DNA of 64,000 nt from Dugong dugon. Lineage: Eukaryota > Chordata > Mammalia > Sirenia > Dugongidae. Location: NCBI GenBank assembly GCA_030035585.1, contig CM057472.1, positions 95,353,601 to 95,417,600 of the forward strand. Reading direction: 5' to 3'. The notes below the pieces were generated by a model. The model searched no databases. It had not been told where the DNA came from and saw only the letters and a list, made by a program, of their open reading frames with translations. The position numbers and the translations under genes were made by a program. The first letter of the stretch is position 1. Each line of letters starts with the position of its first letter. This document shows positions 11,239-22,941 of this stretch, piece after piece.

Positions 11239-11692
11239 GTTGTTATTAGCTCAATGGTGTCATTATGACTCATATACACCTTATATACAGCAGAACAAAG
11301 CATTGCCTTGTCCTGTGTCGTCCTTACAATCACCAGCACGTTTGAGTTCATCGTTGTAGCTACTGTGGCAATTCTTCTAGCCAAGGATCTCCCACACTCT
11401 CATTGGACCTTTACTTCACCAAGCATAACGTCCTCCTTTAGGGACTGATCCTCTGATGATGTGCCCAAAGTAAGTGAGTCAGACAATGCTCTCTTGTGTT
11501 CCTTAAGGTTTTCATTGGCTAATCTGTAGACGTAGATTGCCAGGTCTTTCCTCCTAACCTGTCTTAGTCTGGAGTTTCCTCTGAAACCTGTCCACCATGG
11601 AAGACCCTGCTAGTATTTGAAATACCAGTGGCATAGCTTCCAGCAATGTGCAAGCCACCACAGTAGGACACACTGGTGGATACATGGTGGAG
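11239..11692 (-). mobile_element. Short RTE-derived element (5' UTR joined to 3' end), 454 bp
   Basis: On -, about 190 bp match the RTE 5' leader (shared with 43.54-43.69 kb and 62.14-62.33 kb: cagactaagacagg, ggtatttcaaa...), then at 11504-11508 the sequence switches to the last 260 bp of the RTE 3' end (gatcagtccctaaaggagga ... gtatatgagtcataatgaca). The junction shares CCTTA with both parents. Flanking 9-bp repeats are acaatgctt (11230-11238) and acaatgttt (11693-11701). Endonuclease and RT are gone, so it could only move in trans. It may be one deleted copy or a member of a non-autonomous family. Confidence 0.75.
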
Positions 11693-11701
11693 ACAATGTT
11701 T

Positions 11702-14579
11702 ACCACCTCATGTTTCAAAACTATTTTAAAAAATATTATGCATGTAGGTTTTGTGTTTTTTTAATTTTTACTTTTTTGTTTTGTGTAGCTATTGATAGGT
11801 CTTTTGGCTTGTAGGTATAAAGAATATAATAAGACATATATTTCTGTGTAGATATATTCTTAGTCTTTGATATTTAAATCAGACTTCAGTAATGTTGCAT
11901 TACATTTTATCAGTGTTTTTGGCATGAATGTTGATATTTGAAGATGCAAATACATAAATTATTTTGACTTACCAAAATATAAAAAGAGTTAATGCTTAGT
12001 TTCATGACTGATGGTAAAGATAAGATTTAGATTTTCTTCCTTTACATTTTTTTAAACTGTTGTTTTGAACACTAACTGGCAGCTCAGCTCTCTCTTAAAC
12101 TATTGATGATGTGAAGTAGAAGTAAGCAGAATATTTATAATGGAGTATGCAGATTGCTTCAGCTCATAAGATGTTGTGAACATCCGTGAGTCTGAGTAAC
12201 AACATAAATGACCCTTCAAAAATATGGACAAGGCGTCATCAGTAAGATTTAATTAAAAATGAGATTTAAAAATGAAAAATTAATCTGAATAACCTGAGAT
12301 CCAATTATCCAGGAAACTGCAGGAAAGTCAATCTACTGTTCACAAAGCAGATGGCAGATCATTTATGCTTGCAAAGTGACAGCAAAGTTAAAAAAAAAAG
12401 TTCATTTCCATTTCAATTGTTAACAACAAACTGTTATTAAAGCAATGTTTATATAAATATCGTTTTTTGGTACCTGTGTTTCATAGTTAAGCACATTCAG
12501 ATTCTACGTGACATTTTCTTGCACTTGCTATAAGACGGGTCTTCCCCTGACTTCTAACAAAGTTGTTTATTAGGAAAGGTAATAATAATTGTCATTATTT
12601 TGAAGAGCTGTTTAAAGAAGTGTTCAAAATTTGTAAAAAAAAAAAAAAAAAAAAAGAGTGTCACAGAATTACATTCTAGGAAATTTGATCTAATTTTTGT
12701 TTTCAATATATATTTGGTGCTAGAGGGATAAAATATTTGGAGGCATGTGATATTTGAAGTGTTTTTTTGAATATTGAGATGAAAAGATGTGGCACACTTT
12801 CCCAAAGAGGGTCCACACTTGCAAGAGCATTTCAAATGGAGTTCAAAATTTATGTATCATTTTCTCAGAAGTAATAGCTCATGTTCTAGGTGTATTTGGA
12901 ATTGCAACGGAGAGAGCAAAGAAAGAGAGGAGACAGTCCAAAGGCAGGTCTTTGTGGGTGTTACCACATAGGCAGGGACAAAATGAGCCTAAAAAGTATT
13001 CATGCAAACAGAGGAAACTGGGGAGACATATCATGAGAAAGAATCCTGGGTTACAATATCAGAGTCAGGGTAGAAGGACATGTCCTATGGGACTCCATGC
13101 TGCATAAGAGTGGAGAACACGAGTCCTGGGAAAAATCCTGGGAATTGACATGAGGAATATTCTGGAGAAAAGGCTCAGTAATCTGATGAGGTGGAAAACA
13201 AATACATGTTCCTAGATTTTGTGATTTAATCCTAAATTATCAAACAATACATTCTGACTTGGCTTCAGAGATCTATTCCTATTTTTTTAATATTAAAATG
13301 TGATGATAAGCTGTTTGTTTTTCAAGTTCACTGTCAGAAAATAGATTTGGAAAAAAATGCTGTTGATTTAGAAATTTATAATGGAAACTAACAAGTAAAT
13401 ACAAGTGGTCTGTAATATGAAAATAAGAAAAAAAAGACTGACAAGCAAGAGAGAAGAAAAATAATTTTACATTTCAATGTTTCTTTTGTTAAGGGCTAAA
13501 TTGATTTTAAAGACTGATAAAATCACTTCATAGATATATTAGGATGGCAAAAGGAAGGAGGGAAAAGTTTCACACATATATTTTAAAAAAAGGAAAGAAG
13601 AAAGATCCATTCAGGTTTTTGTATGAGGAAAATTGAATTTTTTAATGGCTTTTCAGCAGAACCTAAAATAACACATCTGCATTATTATCTTTAAAAAAAA
13701 GGTGCTCTTGACAGTATTCATGAGGAGAGATCCATGAGAACAATGTGGCTTTCTCTTCTGATTCTTCCTATACATCATCATTATTATTATTATTATTATT
13801 TTTGATTCTGGCGTATTAGTAGTCAAGGTGAAAATAGTAACGTGTTGGAGGAGTAAAACCAAAACCCAATACTTGTACTCAAGGTCTGAGTTTATGTGAT
13901 TAGAATGATTAGGTCACTGATAAGTTAATGATTCATTAGCCCAAATGTCTGCCCATGTTCAATCAATGGAAAACAATTTTTTTTAATCTTTTACAGAATA
14001 AGTTTACTTGTTTAAGAGATAGCAATGTATCGTATCAATCTCCTTCAGCAAAAACTCACTCTTCCATGCTTCTCTCCAGAATATAGCTTTTCAGTAAAGA
14101 TATTTCTAAGTAGATACATTTTTAAGACAAAAGTGGGTTTATGGATGAACATTGCTTAAAATATAAGTGATGGGAAAATTATGAACACAGCAGTAAGTAC
14201 AATTAATTGTGAGTAATTTATGCTTTACAACAAGGTATTCCCTAAAGGGTGTTTACAGGTTGCCTAAGCAAAATGACATAATTACAGGCTTTGATTTGAC
14301 ACTAGATTAAGAGAGAATCCAAAAATACACTTCGCCAAATTATCAAAGTATCAATGATATTTACTTTTGCTCTCCAAGGCAAAGATAAAATCCCCTAGTA
14401 TATGATATTTTACTGAATTATAGAGGAAGGAGAACAGAATAGGACCTAGGCTATAAGTTCTGTGAGCCTAGTAGTTATGGTGCAGTGTGCTGCATTAAAC
14501 TGCTAACTTGGACTTTGTATATTAAAGGATACATGAGGGAAGTGAGGGAAGGCTCAGTTCCCAAAAACTCAAGCACACC
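11702..14579. other. Unassigned AT-rich stretch, 2.9 kb
   Basis: No exon, RNA or confident repeat. It contains an A run of about 20 near 12635-12655, a purine-rich block at 12790-13200 with short open frames and no domain, and an (ATT)n microsatellite at 13772-13801. Open frames of up to 106 codons at 12787-13107 overlap in two frames and have no supporting feature. Confidence 0.5.
13772..13801. repeat. (ATT)n microsatellite
   Basis: Seven or more ATT units after catcatc. Confidence 0.9.
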
Positions 14580-14668
14580 CCTGCCTCAGGGCCTTTGCAC
14601 TTGCTGTTCACTCTTCTACCAGAAAGTCAGGTGGCTCACTCTTCCATGTATTCCACTTCTCTGCTCAA
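14580..14668 (+). mobile_element. L2 3'-region fragment
   Basis: Contains the highly conserved L2 phrase cctcagggcctttgcacttg followed by ctgttc..tctaccaga and ctctgctcaaa. Cut off on the right by the AfroSINE at 14670. Confidence 0.75.
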
Positions 14669-14669
14669 A

Positions 14670-14815
14670 GGAGCCCTGGTGGTGCAGTGGTTAAGAGATA
14701 CGGCTGCTAACCTAAAGGTCCGCAGTTTGAATTCACCAACTACTCCTTGGGAACCTCATGGGGCAGGTCTACTTTGTACTGTAGGGTTGCTATGAGTTGG
14801 AATTGACCTGACAAC
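14670..14815 (+). mobile_element. AfroSINE, short (paenungulate-type) form
   Basis: Complete head (gagccctggtggtgcagtgg), B-box region, body (ggaacctcatggggcaggtc) and tail (ggttgctatgagttggaatt). It lacks the about-45-bp middle block seen in copies such as 19286-19474. Confidence 0.9.
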
Positions 14816-14835
14816 AATGGCCAAGGTAATACAAG

Positions 14836-15000
14836 AAATAAGCCTCCAGCCTGATCCATGGACTTTCCAGACCCTAGAACCATGTGAGCCATTTCCATGG
14901 CATAAATGTCTCTCTTTCTCTCTCTCTCTTTATATATATATATATATATATTTATACCTGATTCACTGGTCTTGCTTCTCTAGCGAACCCAGCCTAAGGT
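14836..15000 (+). mobile_element. 3' part of an ERVL/MaLR-like LTR
   Basis: The end of an LTR-like family whose longer copy sits on - at 48518-49115: tgtgagccatttccat, a ct/ta-rich tract, then ttcactggtcttgcttctct and gcgaacccagcctaag. It includes a (TC)n(TA)n microsatellite at 14910-14951. Family name uncertain. Confidence 0.5.
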
Positions 15001-17192
15001 ACCTGGCTTATTGGGTAATCTGCCCCCAGCTAGGAAGCATAATTTCTTGGCTTCTTTGGTGTTAATAAAAATATAAGTATAGGAGATATAGAATGGACTA
15101 AGCACGAGGAAGTTAAAAATCCAGTAATATCCTTGTTTCTGAAATAGAATACATGTATATATATATATATATTTTTTTTTTCCTATCCAGGCCTTACTGT
15201 TTTTTCTTTTCTCCTTTAAGCAAGATATGCATAAATATTTATTAATCCAAAGGTGGAAAAAAAAATTTGAACCTACAAAATGGTCTAGGATCTTTAAAGA
15301 ATAAGATTTATTGTATCATGACTAGTTTTCAGAAAGAAGAAAAGAATAATTTCTATTCAATCACTCTTCAAGACTTATGAATATGTTCACATACAAAACT
15401 TCCTGTAAGTCTCCCTAGGATATTTGGAGATGGGCAAGACAGGCATTGCAATCTAATTCTTTTAATCAAGAAACTGAGTGTTTGAGAGTTTAATACTGTC
15501 CACATCAAAAAGGTAGTAAACAAGCCTGAAACTGAGAACCCCGACTTCTTCCCTTGATTCGAGGAAACACTGCTAAAATATAGTCATGCGTCCCTTGTCC
15601 TAATCAAAAATTCTTAGCAAAGGTTCAGTTTCAGGGCAATTCTTAAAAAATGGGAAGATTTAGTGGAGAGCGACAGTGGCTTATCTTAGTTGACCTGGTT
15701 TGGTCATCTATAAAAATCACTGAAGGCAGAAGAGATAAAGGCTTAAAATGTAAAATAGAAAGTGGGAGCCTTGGCTCAGCACAAATGCAAGCACTGAGGG
15801 CTGAGGAGACTGGGTGGCAGACAGCCAATGGGAACTGCCAACTCAACAACTTCTGAGGGGGGAATGAGATTCAGAAGGCTGCTCACAGCCTATATGGCTA
15901 TTACACCAGGGAGCATTATCAAGGCCAGGCTCTCTTTCAGTACAACTACCCGTTGAGATTTTACTATTACCTGGAGGAAGGTTAGAACAATTTTCTGAAG
16001 AAAACATTTTGATTGCATATCTCAAGACTCAAAAGCATTAAGATAAATAGAAACATAAAACAAATAGAAAAGAACGAGATATTTTTAAACCATAAATAAC
16101 GCATACATAAAGAAGACAAAAATGATACTGTTAAATTCTTGTGCTAAATGACATTTATGTGGCTTCTGAAAGATTGGTCTTCTGATATGTAACCACTTGA
16201 AGAAAAGGAATTTAAAGAGCAATTAAGTCCAAAATATAACCTAAATATCTTTGGTAACTATTAATTATATTCTCTCAACCTGAACAATGACCTCTTAAGT
16301 ATATTTTTTAGGTATTGCTTTCCTGAGGATTAATTAGATTGAGATAGATTTATTAGAAGATTTTTTTCAAAACATAGATTCTGTTCTCTTTCTCCTCATT
16401 ATTATTACAATTGTTATTGTTATTGTCTTTAATAATAAAATTCAACTGTATCTTCCATATAATATTTTCTCTTTTGGAATCAGCCCAATGGAAAATATAC
16501 AACATTAATTTGAGGGCTTTTTTCCCCAGATTTTAGTTTCTCATCTGCCTAAAACCATTTTGATACTGAAAGATAAACAAACATCCTGTAATTTGGTGAT
16601 TGTATACTCATTAATGTACTAAAAATATTTCCATTAGAAATCATCTATTTTCCTTCATCTCAGTTCTTTTTAGTCGATAATATTGCAAGGAAGCACTGGG
16701 AGCCTTAATAAGTGATTAAGTCGCAAATTAATTTATTCCATCTAAGAATATGAGAACAGGCAAAGGGATATTTCATGTTTTTTAAGTGAATTCACTAAGC
16801 AGTATATCTATCTGTCTTGGAAACTTTTTTTTTTTTTTGCTGTTAAAAATGCTTCAAAATTGTTCTTTTCTAAATATTTCGATTAACAGCTCTAAAAGCA
16901 TACTATTTGTTATTATGGAATATTTTTAACTAGAGTTTCCTTTGTAATAATTAGCAATGACACTTTATTTCTAACCATCTATGAAACCTTCACCAGGTTT
17001 AAAACGGTATTCTGAGCATACTTTGTGAGTAATAATATCAGCTGTAGCTTTTTCAAAATCACACAAATGTTAACATTTTCAAATTCGTAATCATCATTTC
17101 ATCAATGCAATTGTTTCCCTTCATTCTGCCCTAATTTTTTTTCTCTTTACTTTTCTTCTTTCATCTTTCCTCTCCCCCTTTCTTTCTTCAGT
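15001..17192. other. Unassigned AT-rich stretch, 2.2 kb
   Basis: No coding or RNA signal. It contains a (TA)n tract with a T run near 15157-15182, a T run at 16826-16839, and a weak MIR-like trace near 15460-15560 that I would not call. Confidence 0.5.
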
Positions 17193-17482
17193 TGTTGCTG
17201 TTAGGTGCCTTCGAGTGGGCTGCAACTCATAGCGACCAAAATGTATAACAGAACAAAAGGTTGCCCTGTCCTGCGCCATCCTCACAATTGTTGCTATGGT
17301 TGATCCATTGTTGCAGACACTGTGTAAACCCATCTCACTGAGAGTCTCCATCTTTTTTGCTAAACCTCTGGCATAGCGAGCATGATGCCTTTCTCCAGTG
17401 ATTGGTCCCTCCTGGTGACATGTCCCAAGAAAGTGAGAAGTCTTGCCACCCTCACTTCTAAGGAGCATTCTGACTGTACTAC
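17193..17482 (-). mobile_element. RTE 3' end, strongly 5'-truncated
   Basis: On - it encodes the RTE C-terminal block in fragments (17121-17468 frame: LRSEGGKTSHFLGTCHQEGP, a damaged version of the L.YFGHVIR.DQ.LEKD block) and ends in the family terminus with gctatgagttgcagcccact and ctaacagcaacaac. The extra C-terminal residues in that open frame come from flanking A/G-rich DNA. Confidence 0.85.
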
Positions 17483-18080
17483 CTCAGTATGAGTTAAAGG
17501 CTTTTAGGTTTTAGGTAATAATGTGATGGAGGTAGAGAGAGTATACTCCTGTTTTTGAAGATTGTTTTCTATGCAAATAAAAATTACAATATGATTTGAT
17601 AACTGTTATAAAGATATCTACTGTTAAGAATCAGCTAGGAAGGAACAACCATTCCTGTGGTAAAGATTCAGCAGAAAAAAAAACTTTCCCAAGAAATTAT
17701 GTTTGATATGAATCTTGAAGGGTGAGTAGAAGTAGAAAGAATTCCAGATAGAGGAAAATAAAAATAACACATATACAAACAAACCAACATTAAAAGAAAT
17801 CATGGCTTGTTTTGGGACTAGTGATTGATTAGGTATGATTTTAGAGGGGTATACGCCCCCACCCCAGCCTGGTACAGACTATGATCTCTCCTAGTCACAC
17901 ACATTTAAAAACAAGAGAAAATCTGGTGATTATCTCTGAATTTCTGCATAGTATATGTGAACGAACTATTTATTTTATTGGACTGTAAATGGTGGCTACA
18001 AATGACTATTTGTTCGGCATACAAATGATATAATGAAGAAATTTGGTGAAATATTTTCTATTTTCAACCTGCTATCCCCA
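17483..18080. other. Unassigned sequence
   Basis: No element recognised between the RTE end and the AfroSINE. Confidence 0.45.
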
Positions 18081-18240
18081 TGGAAACCCTGGTGGTGTAG
18101 TGGTTAAGATTTCAGCTGCTAACGAAAAGGTCGTCAGTTTGAATCCACCAGGCACTCTTTGGAAACCCTATGGGGCAGCTCTACTCTGTCCTGTAGGGTT
18201 GCTTTGAGTCAGAATCAACTCTATGGCAACAGATTTGGTT
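18081..18240 (+). mobile_element. AfroSINE, short form
   Basis: Head aaaccctggtggtgtagtgg, B-box ggtcgtcagtttgaatcc, body ggaaaccctatggggcagct, tail ggttgctttgagtcagaatc and a T-rich end. It lacks the middle block. Confidence 0.9.
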
Positions 18241-18312
18241 TTTTAGTTTTGGTTTATCCACTACCATAACCATCATCCAAGGTGTATTATTTACCTTCTA
18301 GAGTAGAAGTTG

Positions 18313-18514
18313 GGAGTCCTAAGTGGTGCAAATGGGAAACATGCTTGAATGCTAACCAAAAGGTTGGAAGTTTGAGTCTACTCAGAGGCACCTCAGAAGA
18401 AAATCGTGGTGATATACTTCCAATAAATCAGCCATTGAAAACCCTACAGAGCACAGTTCTTATCTGACACACATGGAGTCTCCATCAGTCAGAATTGACT
18501 CTACGGAAACTGGT
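18313..18514 (+). mobile_element. AfroSINE, variant with long middle block
   Basis: Head ggagtcctaagtggtgcaaa, B-box-like aggttggaagtttgagtcta, body aaccctacagagcacagttc and tail cagtcagaattgactctacg. It sits about 70 bp downstream of another AfroSINE in the same orientation. Confidence 0.85.
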
Positions 18515-18520
18515 GACTAG

Positions 18521-18740
18521 AGAAGGAGTTGATAAACTATGCTCCTGGGCCAAACCTGACTGCCGCCTATTTTTGTAAATAAAGTGTTATTGGAACATAG
18601 TCTCTCCCGTTAACTTATGTATTGTCTATGGCTACTTTTGTGCTAGAATGGCATAGCTGAGTTGTAGAAAGAGAAATCATGTGACCCAGCAAGACTAAAG
18701 TATTTAGTATCTGGCCCTTTATAAAAAAATTTGCCATCCC
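18521..18740. mobile_element. hAT-type non-autonomous DNA transposon relic (MER-type)
   Basis: Its ends are diverged inverted repeats (ggagttgataaactatgctc on the left; ttataaaaaaatttgccatc on the right) of the family whose terminus is CAGGGGTCGGCAAAC. Internal phrases tttgtaaataaagtgttatt and tattgtctatggctactttt match it closely. About 220 bp, no transposase frame. An old placental element, fixed long ago. Confidence 0.7.
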
Positions 18741-19285
18741 ATGCACTGGATAACCTGAAATAATAATTCTACCTCAAATTTTCTGATTTACATTACTTCT
18801 TTCTGTTGGATAGTCAAAACTATGAAAATCTGAAACAAAAATAGTTATATGATAAGAATATTTAATTATAAACAGTATAATACATACACATAAGTTTCTG
18901 TATATATTCATATATGTGTGTATCTGTCCTTCTAATTACACACACACACATACCATCAAGAACTAAGAACTTTTAAATTTCTAGGTTTGACAGGCTTTTA
19001 TAACTCTTTTTTAAATGTAAAAATTATTACATTTAAACAGGTCTTAATTAAACCTGAAAATGAAAACATGATATAAGTCACCTTTCTGTCCTGCTTCCTC
19101 TACTGAATTTTTCTTTATTTAATTATTATTAGCATTCCTTTTTCACTATTGTTTGCTCTGTTCCTTAATATTATATTTGTGATTTGGCACTCAAAATTCA
19201 GGCAAAGTAAAATTTGCTTCTCATAGGTGTTATCTGATACCGTAAACTATGTATCACCCATCTCTTATCTATATACTATATTGAA
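18741..19285. other. Unassigned sequence with short TA/TG/CA repeats
   Basis: A mixed (TA/TG)n and (CA)n microsatellite lies at about 18900-18952. Nothing else recognised. Confidence 0.45.
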
Positions 19286-19474
19286 GAGCCCTGGTGGCAC
19301 AATGACTAAGTTCATGGCTGTTAACTGAAAAGTCAGCAGTTCTAACCCACCAGCTGCTCCATGGGAGAAAGATGTGACAGTCTGCTTGCATAAAGATTAC
19401 AGCCTTGGAAATCCTGTGGGGCAGTTCTAGAATGTCCTATAGGGTCACCATGAGTTGGAATGGACTTGAAACCA
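19286..19474 (+). mobile_element. AfroSINE, long form
   Basis: Head gagccctggtggcacaatga, B-box-like gtcagcagttctaaccc, then the about-45-bp middle block gggagaaagatgtgacagtc...gattacagcc, body and tail. Imperfect flanks tatattga (left) and tatatttga (right) suggest a short target-site duplication. Confidence 0.9.
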
Positions 19475-19617
19475 GTGCTTGTTCTGTTTTTATATTTGAC
19501 TAGTCCTATTTGAGAGAGTTCAACAAAGACTTGTACCAATCACTAAATGTTTGTGAAATATATGATATGGATTATATCTCAACAATTATTGAGACATTTA
19601 AGGTGCAAGTGAGAAAG

Positions 19618-19735
19618 GCGTTTCTTTCTTCCCTTCTTTCTTTCTTTCTTCCTTCCTCCCTTGCTCCTTTTCTCCCTTTCTCATTCCCTCCCCCCCTCCT
19701 TCCGTCCCTTCCTTCCTTCCATCCCTTCCTTTCTG
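19618..19735. repeat. Polypyrimidine (TTTC/CCTT)n tract
   Basis: About 118 bp of nearly pure C/T. The short S/L/P-rich and K/E/G-rich open frames over it are artefacts. Confidence 0.9.
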
Positions 19736-20274
19736 TTTAATTTTCTTGGATTTAATGTAGCTTATTTTTGTCAGAAAAATACCCCTTGACACTTTTCAGG
19801 GCTAAAAGAAATGGAAATATATAGTAATATAGTATATGTTTACTAACTCAATACTCACTCTATCTCCAGGACACTATATCAGCAATTTCAACCCTCACTG
19901 AAGCTAAATTAAGTTCAAAAGATTTTGGATTGGTGCAATTTATTATAGTGTTAAATAGAGAAGTGATTTAAGAATTGAAATTACATGAGAACCTTGGGCG
20001 GTTCGGAAAGAGTTCTGTGCTGGCACCTCCACAGAAGGAAAAGAAGCTGGGGATAAAAACTGGGGATTAGAGTTTGGGAAATTAGTTTGAACAGTGTGAG
20101 TTAAAGAGTAGATTGTGTTTACTGACTCATTGGTTATTAAAAGCAATATGAAAAGGAAAGAACACACTTGAGTGGTATTAAATATAAAAATATATATTTA
20201 ATATATTTAATGTAAACCAATTATCTGTATTACATACAGAATAAGTATTTCAAAAATATTAACACCAAGAAACC
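19736..20274. other. Unassigned sequence
   Basis: AT-rich, with an ataaatata cluster near 20180-20215. No gene or repeat supported. Confidence 0.45.
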
Positions 20275-20448
20275 ATACTTATTGCTGTCCAGTCAATTCT
20301 GACTCATGAAGACCCACATGTTACAGAGAGGAACTGCTCCCTAGGGTTTTCTTGGCTGTAATCTTTATAGAAGCAGATCACCAGGCCTTTCTTTCTTGGA
20401 GCTACTGGGTGGGTTTGAATCACCAACGTTAGAACATTGCATTTCAGT
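20275..20448 (-). mobile_element. AfroSINE, diverged
   Basis: On - it reads from the head region through ggtgattcaaacccacccag (B-box) and the middle block to the tail gagtcagaattgactgga. Confidence 0.8.
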
Positions 20449-21929
20449 TGCTTTTTCTTTTTTAATAAGAAATGTCTATTAAATGCTTATTAGTATTCTA
20501 ATGTCTAAATAGCTGTGACATCTTATATGTCTAAGGGCTGTGTCTTTACATCTGTAGATAAAGGGTCTTAGATTTGGGATGAGGCGGGAGTAATTTCAAT
20601 GTACAGTTGATAAGGAATAGCAAGTGGTCCTTGGTTCTCTTTGTTCAAGGAGGACCAGTGAATAGAGACTGGAGAGCCAGTAGGGCCTCCCAGCTTCCCT
20701 CTGATACTTCCTTATCTACTCCTTCAGTTGTCCCCAGGTCACCACCTGTTGCAAGCTCTCTGGGGTCAGAGCCCAAAGTCTAGGGGCCCTTTAAGGCTTT
20801 TTTTGCACATAATACTAAATTCAGGTTTAACACTGGACGATCAAGGAGGCCCTATTATTTCAAGAAAGCTGGCAAAGTCATCAGTACTATCATTCAAGTA
20901 ATTTAAAGAAGAACCAGTGCAGAAAGCTTTTCGAGAATTTCCAATTTATATGATATTCTGGACCAAACTTGAAACTGAAACTGTATACAGTACTCTACTT
21001 CTGATTCCTCCAGAAGACCCTTCACCTGAATTCAGCAATGACTTAAAGGTGTATCTGAGAAAATAATTACAATGTTATTGATCAGTTACTTCAAACTTAA
21101 ATCATATTACATACACCCTTTTGTTTCATTGGCCCATATATAGTAACAGTAATTGAAAATAAGGCCTACCCTATCAAGAATCCAATTGCTAATCAGAAAA
21201 GTTCTTATTGATATTTTAGCTTTATTTTGCATTTTATCTCTGAACTTCATTAGGAGTTGCTGCAAACCCTCCCCAGGCCACATAGTCATGTTTAAAAGCA
21301 CAGAGAATGAAAAGAGCCCTGCTTATCATCTTTACAGTAAATTAAATTACTAGCAGTGATAGGCTTTTGTGAAGCAGTTCACTCTAGTCATTAAGATGCC
21401 GTATATTTTAGGCCACCTTTAATTCAGTGTTGTTCTCCAAAATTCCAGGTTTCTCTCATCCACAAATGTAAATTGAAAAAGTCTCAGCCAGTGTTTTTGT
21501 TTCATGTCATCTAACAAACTGTGTTTATGTTTTGTTTATAACTAACAAAGAGAAGCTATTTTTCTTTATCAGTTCCATTTACATTATCATTACATCACCA
21601 TCATAAAAAAAAAAAAATCATCTAGCACTGACTCGTGTGTGAAGCCAATCTAAGAACTATAAGAAGTGCAAATAGAAGGCCACATGATTTATCCCTTTGC
21701 AACTGAACCAAACTTTACATCTCCTAACAAGAATTTTATTTTGTCATTGTAGGCAATTGGGCACTTACTCCAATGAGGCCATTCCTACTCTGCAATCTCC
21801 TTTGGTAGCTGTCCTCAGTAAATTATTTTTAATATCTTCAAAGAGGCTGAATTTTTGTGCTTTAATATGTGTTTCATTATAGATCCCTCGAGGCAACAGA
21901 GAGATGAGATCAGAGCAAGGGCTTGTTAT
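20449..21929. other. Unassigned sequence, 1.5 kb
   Basis: I see no coding signal or confident repeat. Short frames at 21107-21353 overlap on both strands. An A run lies at 21605-21617. Confidence 0.45.
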
Positions 21930-22071
21930 TAAATTCCTGGGGTCTGATCCTAGAAGTCACTAGGTACACTGGCTGTGTGACCTTGACCTGGTTCTTTACA
22001 TTCTTCCAGCTTTAGTTTTTTTGTTTTTTTTTTTTTTAACCTGCAAAATGAGAACATCGAGAATATTTAGG
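21930..22071 (+). mobile_element. MIR (tRNA-derived ancient SINE)
   Basis: Core phrase ctggctgtgtgaccttgacc followed by ttagttt..., a T run of about 14, then cctgcaaaatgagaac, matching MIR's tgtgtgaccttgggc...cctcatctgtaaaatg order. Confidence 0.75.
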
Positions 22072-22083
22072 TCAATAGAGTTA

Positions 22084-22284
22084 CTAAAATAAAAAAAGTC
22101 ATCAAGTTGATTCCAACTCATAGTGACCCTAAGACAGAGTGGAATTGCCCTGTAGGGTTTCCAAGGCTGTAATCTTTACTAAAGCCGACTGTCACATCTT
22201 TCTGCTGAAGACTGGCTGGTGGGTTCGAACCACTGACCTTTTGGTTTGAAATTGAGCACTTAACCACAAAGCACCAGCTCTCCT
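22084..22284 (-). mobile_element. AfroSINE 1 of a serial array, long form
   Basis: On -, head gctggtgctttgtggttaag, middle block with gatgtgacagtcggcttta and tail gtcactatgagttggaatca. It is flanked by exact 12-bp repeats tcaatagagtta at 22072-22083 and 22285-22296. Confidence 0.92.
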
Positions 22285-22296
22285 TCAATAGAGTTA

Positions 22297-22699
22297 TAAA
22301 ACCATTATCGTTGAGTCAATTCCGATTTATACCAACCCTACAGGACAGAGTAGAACTGCCCTATAAGGTTTCCAAACCTGTAATCTTTATAGAAAGGGCC
22401 CTGGTGGCACAGTGGTTAAAGCATCAACTGCTAACTGAAAGGTAGGTGGTTCGAAACCACCAGCGGTTCTATGGCAGAAAGATGTGGCAGTCTGCTTCCT
22501 TAGAGATCTACAGCCTTAGAAACTCTATGGGGTTGCTATAAGTCAGAATCAGCTCTGACAGCAGTAGGGTTTGGGCAATGTTTATAGAAGCAGACTATCA
22601 CATCTTTCTCTGGTGGAGAGGCTGAGGCAGCTGCTGAGTTAGAACAGCCAGTTTTTCAGTTAGCAGCCAAACGCTTAACCACTGCACCACCAGCACTCC
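22297..22699 (-). mobile_element. AfroSINE 2 of the array, interrupted by a nested SINE
   Basis: The tail half (22297-22395) and head half (22581-22699) are both on - and separate when the plus-strand SINE at 22396-22580 inserted. The outer copy is bounded by tcaatagagtta (22285-22296) and tcagtatagtta (22700-22711), diverged versions of the same target. Confidence 0.9.
22396..22580 (+). mobile_element. AfroSINE nested in AfroSINE, long form
   Basis: Plus-strand head gggccctggtggcacagtgg, B-box ggtggttcgaaaccacc, middle block, shortened body (part of the ggggcagttctactctgtcc segment is missing) and tail. Flanks tttatagaaa (22386-22395) and tttatagaag (22581-22590) are its target-site duplication. 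Confidence 0.92.
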
Positions 22700-22711
22700 T
22701 CAGTATAGTTA

Positions 22712-22929
22712 CAAACTCAAAAAAACATATGAATTGCCACTGAGTCAATTCCAACTCATAGCAAACCTATAGGACAGAGTAGAACTGCCCCGTAAGGTTT
22801 CCAAGGCTGTAAATCTTTAAGGAAGCAGACTGTCACATCTTTCTCCTACAGAGCCGCTGGCTGGTGGGTTCAAACCACTGACTTTCTGGTTAGCAGACAA
22901 AGGCTTTAATCACTGTGCTACCAGCGTTC
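22712..22929 (-). mobile_element. AfroSINE 3 of the array, long form
   Basis: Minus-strand copy with A-rich tail side (caaaaaaacatatgaat), tail, body, middle block and head (gaacgctggtagcacagtga). Bounded by tcagtatagtta on the left and ccaacagagttc (22930-22941) on the right. Confidence 0.9.
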
Positions 22930-22941
22930 CCAACAGAGTTC

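Noticed and set aside
12787..13107. 106-codon frame, possible small host gene
   Set aside because: A second overlapping frame is equally open, there are no splice, Kozak or domain signals, and composition matches local purine-rich DNA.
13772..13801. Possible CRISPR or spaced repeat
   Set aside because: A plain trinucleotide microsatellite; no spaced repeats of constant length occur anywhere in the window, and the genome is mammalian.
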